Positions 7,244 through 11,488 of a DNA stretch of 11,488 nucleotides are shown here, in pieces; position 1 is the stretch's first letter, and each line of letters starts with the position of its first letter. Source of the stretch: Planctomycetota bacterium (GTDB lineage Bacteria > Planctomycetota > Planctomycetia > Pirellulales > Pirellulaceae). The notes under the pieces are model-generated. The model did not search any database. It was not told the origin of the DNA and saw only the letters and a program-made list of their open reading frames with translations. The stretch is from contig JAJRVM010000118.1 of NCBI GenBank assembly GCA_024277285.1, positions 1-11,488 of the forward strand. Reading direction: 5' to 3'. A program made the translations under genes and the position numbers.

Positions 7244-7394
7244 GACGATTTCTCCATGGTTAGAATTGGCCAGGAAACAACAGTCGCCCTCCCGCCTGCT
7301 TGCAGTTCGTTGTTTTTTGAAACCAACGTAGTGACGCGACAAAAAAGGAGGGTAACAGTTTAGCCAAATGAAGTAATGTCGCTTTCAAAAGACT

Positions 7395-7415
7395 CCCGTG
7401 GGCTCGTCCCATGGG
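7395..7415. repeat. Internal hairpin 1 of the MITE-like element
   Basis: CCCGTGGG pairs with CCCATGGG across the 5-nt loop CTCGT, giving 8 pairs with one G-U wobble when read as plus-strand RNA. It lies in the left part of the 199-bp element. Confidence 0.6.
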
Positions 7416-7468
7416 TGAAAACGACTAGTGAGCTACCCACGATGCCGGCTACTCCCCCCCACTTCCCT

Positions 7469-7491
7469 CCCCGCCGCCGAAGGCGGCGGGG
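7469..7491. repeat. Internal hairpin 2 of the MITE-like element
   Basis: CCCCGCCGCC and GGCGGCGGGG form a perfect 10-bp stem around the 3-nt loop GAA. It is preceded by a run of 7 C (7454-7460). No T-tract follows. It is the most stable structure in the gene-free stretch between the dehydrogenase and the ribbon-helix-helix gene. Confidence 0.7.
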
Positions 7492-7554
7492 GTCGACCGA
7501 TGGAAAATGAAATCGAGTGCACGTCCCGCTTCAGATGACTAAACAGTTACAAAG

Positions 7555-7631
7555 AAGGCAAAAAACATGAGGGGCAACAAGAGCGCGGACAGCGAACATC
7601 TTCCCTTGCCAGCCATTTTCTCTTGCCCTTC
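7555..7631. repeat. GGGCAA-motif inverted repeat, copy B (diverged)
   Basis: The left arm (7555-7581, beginning AAGGCAAAAAACATGAGGGG) and the reverse complement of the right arm (7605-7631) both align with the arm at 268-294. The left arm matches it at about 20 of 26 positions without gaps; the right arm needs one or two small gaps. Unlike copy A, the arm orientation is reversed: the GGGCAA ends that face inward at 194-294 face outward here. It directly abuts the MITE-like element. Confidence 0.55.
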
Positions 7632-7891
7632 CAATGGAACCACCAAAACCAGATTCCATAACGGGACCAAAATGAGGACTTCGTAACGACCAGAAAGCAA
7701 TTGCCTACCCACGCCATCTGTGGAACAAGACTCAGTTCGTGGTCCCTGAATAAACACGACCATTGGGTCGCGCATAATTATACATTGTCGAGGCGTCTGG
7801 TAATATCGCGCCAGAAGACCACGCTTCGTGCAACCGATTTCCGGTTCCTCGAAGCGATCTGGGATGCGCCGCTTGACGACAGAGCCCACGT
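7632..7891. other. Gene-free stretch
   Basis: I find no gene. The minus-strand frame of 116 codons covering 7539-7889 consists of repeat translation plus low-quality sequence and begins inside the 3' end of no known domain. A TATAAT hexamer occurs on the minus strand near 7780-7790, without a matching -35. A short AACCG/CGGTT stem lies near 7829-7843, downstream of the ribbon-helix-helix gene. Confidence 0.4.
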
Positions 7892-8092
7892 TCAGGTTGG
7901 GTCTGTGGGGGGGGGCTGCGAAGTGTTGGCTGCATCACTCGGCGCGGTCTTGCCACGACGCCGTACCACCGCCTCACGCAACAGGAACTCGATCTGGCCA
8001 TTGACACTGCGAAACTCCTGCTGTGCCCAGGCGACGAGCTCTTCGTGGAGCTTCGGGTCGATGCGAATGAGGAAGGATTTGCGTGAATTCAT
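7892..8092 (-). CDS. Arc/CopG-like ribbon-helix-helix protein
   Basis: The 66-residue product begins with a short beta-strand (KSFLIRID, 5-12), then helix A (KLHEELVAWAQQEF) and helix B (SVNGQIEFLLREAVVRR), the ribbon-helix-helix order. The tail (about 47-66) is Pro/Ser/Thr-rich and disordered-looking. Such proteins bind operator DNA as dimers through the strand. From memory, very similar small proteins (SFLLR-D...RSVNGQIEFLLR) often sit beside SPFH-domain genes, as here: the SPFH gene ends 171 nt upstream on the same strand. That suggests a common operon and perhaps autoregulation, which is inference. No strong ribosome site is visible. A run of nine C in the coding strand (complement of 7907-7915) encodes the proline stretch near the C-terminus and is prone to slippage. 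Confidence 0.85.
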   Translation of the reverse strand: MNSRKSFLIRIDPKLHEELVAWAQQEFRSVNGQIEFLLREAVVRRRGKTAPSDAANTSQPPPTDPT

Positions 8093-8113
8093 GCCGCCTG
8101 TACTGTGAAAAGT

Positions 8114-8134
8114 GGTTGAACGATTTCCTCAACC
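8114..8134 (-). terminator. Weak hairpin between the SPFH and ribbon-helix-helix genes
   Basis: GGTTGA and TCAACC form a 6-bp stem with a 9-nt loop. Read on the minus strand it is followed by ACTTTTC, a poor T-tract. It could attenuate transcription between the two genes, but the stem is short. Confidence 0.25.
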
Positions 8135-8263
8135 GTGGAACGCCGTGGCCCAGTATGCGGGCCGTGCGTTGTTCGAGTTCGTTGCGTGTTCAAATGCCCA
8201 ATCGCGCACGACGTGACGCGGTGCCGCAACAGATGCGAGACCGCGCCATGCTCATCGCATCAA

Positions 8264-9163
8264 TCAGGTATAGAGCGTTCCCGTGTTGAGCACCGGTTGC
8301 GCCTCATGCTCGCTGCACAACACGACCAGCAAATTGCTGACCATCGTCGCCTTTCGTTCCTCGTCCAGTTCCACGACTTTCTTTTCGGACAGCTCCTGCA
8401 GCGCCATGTCGACCATGCTGACCGCCCCATGGACAATCTTCTGCCGCGCCGCAATGATCGCTTCAGCTTGCTGACGGCGTAACATAGCTCCGGCAATCTC
8501 CGCAGCGTAGGCAAGATGCGTCAGCCGCGCTTCTTCGATCTGCACGCCGGCTTTGTTCACGCGCTCCTGCAATTCCACCATCAGTGCCTTGGACACTTCG
8601 TCAACGCCACTGCGCAACGTGATCTCATTGCCCTCACCGTGGTCATACGGATAGCAACTGGCCAAATGTCGTACCGCCGATTCGCTTTGAACCTCGACGT
8701 ACGATTCGAAATGATCGACGTCGAAACATGCCTGCGCAGTGTCTTCGACTCGCCAGACCACGACCACGGCAATGTCGATTGGGTTGCCGCGGCGATCGTT
8801 TACCTTCAGTTTTTCGCTGTTGAAATTGCGCGACCGTAGCGAAATACGGACTTTGCTGTTGAGCGGGTTCGTCCATAGCCAACCGCTCTCGCGCACGGTT
8901 CCACGATAGGCGCCAAAGAGAATCAGCACCCGTCCCTCGTTCGGCTGCAGTGTGAAGTACCCAAAGCAGCTGAACACACCCAGACCCAATGCCAATAAAC
9001 TGCCGACCAGCAACCAAAAGTTCGGAATCGTGTTGGCTCGATCCGCCTCGAACGTCGACGCCACAAACATCGATCCCAGCCCAATCGCACCGGCGAAAAT
9101 TGCGATCGTCACCGGCAACACTGCCCAGCCGGCAGGCACACGCATCGCTCGTTCTTGGCTCAT
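8264..9163 (-). CDS. SPFH (band 7/prohibitin-like) membrane protein
   Basis: I take the ATG at 9163 (299 residues), because GGGAG lies 8 nt upstream; an in-frame ATG at 9178 has no such site. Two hydrophobic segments (about 12-36 and 48-70) anchor the N-terminus. The SPFH domain follows: [20 protein letters not shown], then [31 protein letters not shown] and [15 protein letters not shown] helical, charged region with [21 protein letters not shown] and [11 protein letters not shown] then extends to about 280. Such proteins oligomerise and organise membrane microdomains or regulate membrane proteases; the partner here is unknown. A candidate sigma70 promoter lies at 9254-9281. The ribbon-helix-helix gene follows on the same strand. 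The length and domain are complete. Confidence 0.92.
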   Translation of the reverse strand: MSQERAMRVPAGWAVLPVTIAIFAGAIGLGSMFVASTFEADRANTIPNFWLLVGSLLALGLGVFSCFGYFTLQPNEGRVLILFGAYRGTVRESGWLWTNPLNSKVRISLRSRNFNSEKLKVNDRRGNPIDIAVVVVWRVEDTAQACFDVDHFESYVEVQSESAVRHLASCYPYDHGEGNEITLRSGVDEVSKALMVELQERVNKAGVQIEEARLTHLAYAAEIAGAMLRRQQAEAIIAARQKIVHGAVSMVDMALQELSEKKVVELDEERKATMVSNLLVVLCSEHEAQPVLNTGTLYT

Positions 9164-9253
9164 TGCTGTTACTCCCATGTCATTGGCTCCACGCTGATGG
9201 CTTCGATAGCCCCCAATCCGCTCTAAGACGCTAAGAACGGCATGGCTATCGAT

Positions 9254-9281
9254 ATGATATCACTGAGATATCGTTCGTCAA
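9254..9281 (-). promoter_or_regulatory. Candidate sigma70 promoter and operator of the SPFH gene
   Basis: On the minus strand TTGACG (9281-9276) and TATCAT (9259-9254) are separated by 16 nt. Each hexamer has 5 of 6 consensus bases. Two GATATC palindromes (9256-9261 and 9267-9272), 11 bp apart, lie between and over the -10 box, in the place where a repressor would block RNA polymerase. The predicted transcript start is near 9247, giving a leader of roughly 85 nt. The hexamers are visible; the operator role is inference. Confidence 0.5.
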
Positions 9282-9332
9282 AGGGCGTGGGATATTGGCA
9301 ATGAACGGGCCCTTTTTCCGAAAATGTGTCGC

Positions 9333-9450
9333 AGGGAGGGGATATGGGGAGAATGGGAGAGAGGGGGGGGGGAGGGGAAGGAGAGGGGGTGGAGAGGTAG
9401 AGAGGGGGAGAGAGGGGGAGAGAGGGGAGGGGAAGGGGGGAGGGATGTGT
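9333..9450 (+). repeat. C-free, G-rich polypurine tract
   Basis: There is no C for 118 nt on the plus strand. From 9355 to 9445 every base is A or G except two T (9390 and 9398). Many runs of 4-9 G are separated by short GA spacers. Within it, AGAGAGGGGG occurs twice in tandem (9399-9418) followed by a 9-nt near-copy. The region can form G-quadruplexes on the plus strand and purine-pyrimidine triplexes. Minus-strand open frames through it are just Pro/Ser/Leu low-complexity translation, not a gene. It lies between the divergent SPFH and propeller genes. Confidence 0.9.
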
Positions 9451-9456
9451 CGTCAC

Positions 9457-9583
9457 TCAATTCCGAAGGGCGTTGTGGACGGCGACCACGTCGATAACTG
9501 CGGGGTCGAAATGACTTCCGGATCCCTCTTGGATGATGGCAAAGCACTTCCAGCGGAAAGGCTTCTTTATAGGGGCGTTTGCG
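9457..9583 (-). pseudogene. C-terminal scrap of an HD-GYP phosphodiesterase gene, frameshifted
   Basis: On the minus strand 9583-9548 reads RKRPYKEAFPLE, a segment typical of the HD-GYP domain. Then, in the next frame, 9546-9457 reads CFAIIQEGSGSHFDPAVIDV and VAVHNALRN, ending in TGA. EGSG-HFDP-VVD is the hallmark C-terminal end of HD-GYP (RpfG-like) cyclic-di-GMP phosphodiesterases. One extra nucleotide near 9547 separates the two frames. The catalytic HD and GYP motifs are absent: upstream sequence in all frames is unrelated. It is therefore a deletion remnant of about 41 codons. It ends 7 nt from the C-free tract. Confidence 0.75.
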
Positions 9584-9616
9584 GCGGTGCCGTCGTTGAG
9601 TGGCTGATGCCGTGCA

Positions 9617-9645
9617 TTGATTGCCGTTTACCGTCTGCTTGTGAT
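9617..9645 (+). promoter_or_regulatory. Weak candidate promoter of the propeller gene
   Basis: TTGATT (9617-9622) and TGTGAT (9640-9645) are 17 nt apart; each has 4 of 6 consensus bases. The predicted start would be near 9652, about 75 nt upstream of the ATG at 9727. The match is poor and other sigma factors are possible. Confidence 0.25.
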
Positions 9646-9726
9646 AGACTCGCCTTGAGTGGTGTTTGACCATCACGGGCGGAGCAAGTAGGGGCCTTCT
9701 GGATACTGATTTCACGGAGAACAGAC

Positions 9727-10281
9727 ATGCGGATTCAAGTACTGTTATCGTTGGCAATGACCGGCATCTTGATGTACGCCGGTTCCGTGGCGTTTGCCCA
9801 GCAAGCCGAGACTTCGAGTTCGGCGGCTGAGAAGACGAAATCATCCGAGGACGACGACCTGAAGGCACTCGAAGGTGAGTTGGACGCAGCTGACGAAAAG
9901 AAAGCGAAATCAAACGCTGCAGCCAAACGTGCGGCAACGGCCAAGAGTGCGATGAATTCGTACGCATCGCGGGCGCGCAAACGGGCCATGGAGGCACGCG
10001 ATCGGCTGACCAAGAACCCGCAATGGCAACCTACTCACGAGCAGGTCGATCGAATCGAGATCGGCGCGAAGCTCAACAACATGTGTCTCGATTCGCATGG
10101 TCACATTCTGGCCTGTTGCGGCGACAACATCATTCGCGTCCTCGCGCAAGATGGCAAACTATTGGAAACGCGTAAGCTGTCGTTCACGCCGGAGGCAATC
10201 GCCGTGCGCCCCAGTGACGGCGCTATCTTTATTGGTGGTCAAGGACAACTAATTCGCACCAGTGCCGACGGTCAGCTGTAG
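9727..10281 (+). CDS. Secreted beta-propeller-like protein, 5' part (ends at in-frame TAG)
   Basis: The ATG at 9727 follows GGAG (9716-9719) by 7 nt. The 184-residue reading begins with a clear signal peptide (hydrophobic 5-20, likely cut after AFA at 22-24). A charged, Ala/Lys-rich region follows (about 28-95), with helical character. From about 105 come NHL/propeller-like strands: LNNMCLDSHGHILACCGDNI, IRVLAQDGKLLET and PSDGAIFIGGQGQLIRTSADG. It stops at TAG (10279-10281) after DGQL. The same frame continues open without a break to 11199, so this and the next entry are one gene split by a single stop codon. The whole would be 490 sense or split codons. The N-terminal half alone has an incomplete propeller. 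Function is not recognised beyond a fold-type assignment. Confidence 0.75.
   Translation: MRIQVLLSLAMTGILMYAGSVAFAQQAETSSSAAEKTKSSEDDDLKALEGELDAADEKKAKSNAAAKRAATAKSAMNSYASRARKRAMEARDRLTKNPQWQPTHEQVDRIEIGAKLNNMCLDSHGHILACCGDNIIRVLAQDGKLLETRKLSFTPEAIAVRPSDGAIFIGGQGQLIRTSADGQL
10279..10281 (+). other. In-frame TAG interrupting the propeller gene
   Basis: The codons run GGT CAG CTG TAG GAG AAA CGC GTT, all in the frame of 9727 and of 10333. A one-base change (for example TTG, CAG, AAG or GAG to TAG) explains the break. No frameshift is involved. Sequencing error, a recent nonsense mutation, readthrough, or restart at the GTG at 10333 are all possible. Confidence 0.9.
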
Positions 10282-10332
10282 GAGAAACGCGTTTTTCCTG
10301 CACCGCCGACCGAAAAGGAAAAGGAAGCGGCC

Positions 10333-11199
10333 GTGCAAGCGATGCTCGATAATTACAGGGAATCGGCCAAACGGCAGGAGGAGATGGTCAAAGGAATGAA
10401 GCAGCAGTTGGAGACGCTCAAAGAGGAGATGGCCAAGGAAACGCTATCCGAGGACGAAAAAACGAAAATCGCCGCGATGACGCAAGGTGAACTGTTCGGG
10501 AAAGTCTCTGGCAGTCGCGTGAAAGATGGCCAATTGGTATTCACTTTCAAGGAAGATACTCCCTTGGCCATCCAGGCACGTGTTCTCGAAACGTATGTCA
10601 AGCAAATGCGAGGCATCGATCTCGAAAAGATGGAAGCACAGATCCGCAAGCGCGCCGAACAGCAAGTGAGGACCGCTCGTTATACCGGTTTGGCCGTGGC
10701 CGACGAGGATATTTTCGTGATCTGTTCGGGAGCCGGTTATTCCTATAATGCGTGGCGACTTAACCATGATCTTGCGGAACCGAAGAACATCCTGACGGGG
10801 CTGAGCGGGTGTTGTGGGCAAATGGATTGCCAAGCTCACGACGGCAACCTCTGGTTGGCCATGAATACGCAACACAAAGCGATCTGTTATGACCGCGACG
10901 GCAAGAAGTTGAATGAATTCGGTAAGCGAGATGCCCAGGCTGCCGACGGCTTTGGAGGGTGTTGCGAACCCAAGAACCTCCGGTTCTCGAAAGATGGCAA
11001 GTATGTCTACTGTGCTCAATCGGGCCCTCCCGTCTGCGTCAAACGTTTTACTCTCGATGGTACCTTCCAAAACGTCGTCTGTTTTCCGGTCTTTGAGACG
11101 GGTTGCGTACGCGTTTCCGTCGATGTGGCCGACGACACGTTCTTTATGATGAGCCCGAACGAGAGTACGATCTACGTGTTTAAGCCAAACGCGTCGTAA
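10333..11199 (+). CDS. Beta-propeller-like protein with Cys-Cys repeats, 3' part
   Basis: The first possible start after the stop is GTG at 10333, with AAGGAAG 5 nt upstream, so restart is conceivable; the protein would then have no signal peptide. Numbered from the ATG at 9727, residues about 203-250 are charged and helical, probably coiled coil (QEEMVKGMKQQLETLKEEM). A mixed segment (255-315) follows, then propeller-like strands: YTGLAVADEDIFVICSGAGY, LSGCCGQMDCQ with HDGNLWLAM, FGGCCEPKNLRFSKDGKYVY and VKRFTLDGTFQNVVCF, ending at STIYVFKPNAS. The Cys-Cys pairs at 362-363 and 412-413 echo the one at 130-131 in the 5' part, so they probably mark equivalent blade positions. From memory, planctomycete propeller proteins with GCC-P-N motifs are common. 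Ligand and role are unknown. Confidence 0.75.
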   Translation: MQAMLDNYRESAKRQEEMVKGMKQQLETLKEEMAKETLSEDEKTKIAAMTQGELFGKVSGSRVKDGQLVFTFKEDTPLAIQARVLETYVKQMRGIDLEKMEAQIRKRAEQQVRTARYTGLAVADEDIFVICSGAGYSYNAWRLNHDLAEPKNILTGLSGCCGQMDCQAHDGNLWLAMNTQHKAICYDRDGKKLNEFGKRDAQAADGFGGCCEPKNLRFSKDGKYVYCAQSGPPVCVKRFTLDGTFQNVVCFPVFETGCVRVSVDVADDTFFMMSPNESTIYVFKPNAS

Positions 11200-11286
11200 C
11201 GCGGAATTCGGGCACGCAAAGAGATTTAGTAGCCGTTCACGGTGCTTCGTTTCAACACAGCGATTCACGGTAAAAGCAGCGAATTC

Positions 11287-11300
11287 GGCCCGGCAGGGCC
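11287..11300. repeat. Palindrome 1 of the right-end cluster
   Basis: GGCCC-GGCA-GGGCC: a 5-bp stem with a 4-nt loop. It starts 88 nt after the stop of the propeller gene and may take part in its transcript end. Confidence 0.45.
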
Positions 11301-11312
11301 GGTACAGCCTTT

Positions 11313-11334
11313 ACCGGTGCCGTAAGGCACCGGT
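11313..11334. repeat. Palindrome 2: 9-bp hairpin with GTAA loop
   Basis: ACCGGTGCC-GTAA-GGCACCGGT is a perfect 9-bp stem closed by GTAA, which in plus-strand RNA is a GNRA tetraloop. It is the strongest structure in the tail of the window. No T-tract follows. Confidence 0.65.
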
Positions 11335-11355
11335 GTCGTTATCAAGAGAATCGTT

Positions 11356-11478
11356 AGGGGCGGCACAGGAAGGACGAGGGCTGGCGTCTGTATCGCCCCT
11401 GCCGGGGCTTTACGGATATTGGTTGCCGAGGACCGGGGCCTGACGACCCCGGCAAGGACTATGTTGGCCCTCCGGGCC
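11356..11478. repeat. Nested and consecutive GC palindromes up to the window edge
   Basis: AGGGGCG (11356-11362) pairs with CGCCCCT (11394-11400); directly after it GCCGGGG (11401-11407) pairs with CCCCGGC (11447-11453); then GGCCC-TCC-GGGCC (11466-11478) is followed by TTAAAAAACG. Together with the two upstream palindromes this fills about 190 nt with stems. I see no coding frame. It may be a dispersed intergenic repeat cassette or a structured RNA; I recall similar GGCCCTCCGGGCC strings in planctomycete and related genomes, unverified here. Confidence 0.5.
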
Positions 11479-11488
11479 TTAAAAAACG

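Larger units (their letters stand above)
7344..7558. mobile_element. MITE-like non-autonomous element with 22-bp imperfect terminal inverted repeats
   Basis: The left end (7352-7373) starts GTAACAGTTTAG. The right end (7529-7550) ends CTAAACAGTTAC. Read as inverted repeats the two ends match at 18 of 22 positions. The element is 199 bp and contains no coding frame, but holds two strong internal hairpins (7395-7415 and 7469-7491). The 8 nt just outside each end are AAAGGAGG (7344-7351) and AAAGAAGG (7551-7558), differing at one base, as an old target-site duplication would. No transposase is in the window, so mobility would depend on an enzyme elsewhere. The repeats are visible; calling it mobile is inference. 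Confidence 0.5.

Noticed and set aside
7244..7342. 33-residue N-terminal extension of the dehydrogenase
   Set aside because: It pushes the nucleotide-binding motif too far from the N-terminus and has no family resemblance; the GTG at 7243 has a well placed GGAGA.
7539..7889. 116-codon minus-strand frame downstream of the ribbon-helix-helix gene
   Set aside because: It translates the GGGCAA-motif repeat (LLLPLMFFAFF) and flanking non-coding sequence, and has no ribosome site.
9278..9997. 239-codon minus-strand frame with Pro/Ser-rich repeats
   Set aside because: The repeats are only the translation of the polypurine tract, and the rest is antisense to the propeller gene. Only the short KRPYKEAFPLE part belongs to a real, broken gene.
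10444..11268. 274-codon minus-strand open frame antisense to the propeller gene
   Set aside because: No motif, His/Arg/Leu-rich shadow; the plus strand has propeller strands and conserved-looking Cys pairs.
1..11488. tRNA or rRNA genes
   Set aside because: I saw no cloverleaf with conserved T-loop or anticodon arm, and no rRNA-like sequence; a covariance scan was not possible.

Overview
The window looks like a chromosomal piece of a moderately GC-rich bacterium, most likely a planctomycete (Pirellulales-like). I infer this from the protein types: a Tat-exported DegT-family aminotransferase, a secreted redoxin with an Ala/Pro-rich linker, an SPFH protein paired with a small ribbon-helix-helix protein, and a secreted beta-propeller with repeated Cys-Cys pairs. 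The intergenic DNA is also rich in palindromes. No marker gene or rRNA is present, so the taxonomy is a judgement, not a proof.

Layout. Positions 1-784 hold no intact gene. They carry a hairpin, a 25/27-matched inverted repeat (194-294) and what looks like a decayed secreted-protein gene with a 15-bp tandem duplication. At 785-2134 (+) lies a PLP-dependent aminotransferase with a Tat signal. It converges on a TlpA/ResA-like thioredoxin-domain protein (2383-3621, -), with a strong hairpin between them. At 3950-4303 (+) is the N-terminal stub of a GH43-type glycosidase. It converges on a two-gene minus-strand group: a beta-hydroxyacid dehydrogenase (6326-7243) followed by a lactate/glycolate permease (4407-6200). 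This pair would suit import and oxidation or reduction of a small hydroxy acid.

From 7244 to 7891 there is no gene. This stretch holds a MITE-like element of about 199 bp (7352-7550) with 22-bp imperfect terminal inverted repeats and a near-perfect 8-bp flanking duplication. It abuts a second, diverged copy of the motif family seen at 194-294. Next comes a minus-strand pair: an SPFH membrane protein (8264-9163) and a ribbon-helix-helix protein (7892-8092). A recognisable sigma70-like promoter with two GATATC palindromes lies upstream of the SPFH gene. After that is a 118-nt stretch with no C at all (9333-9450), directly followed by a frameshifted C-terminal scrap of an HD-GYP phosphodiesterase gene (minus strand).

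The right end carries a secreted beta-propeller-like gene (9727-11199, +) split by one in-frame TAG codon at 10279. It is followed by about 200 nt of consecutive GC-rich palindromes (11287-11478).

The overall picture is ordinary metabolic and envelope genes set among much gene decay (four broken loci) and several kinds of dispersed intergenic repeat. I found no convincing multi-gene new defence or mobile system. The best leads are the repeat/MITE elements, the C-free tract beside the HD-GYP scar, the interrupted Cys-Cys propeller gene, and the SPFH/ribbon-helix-helix pair.
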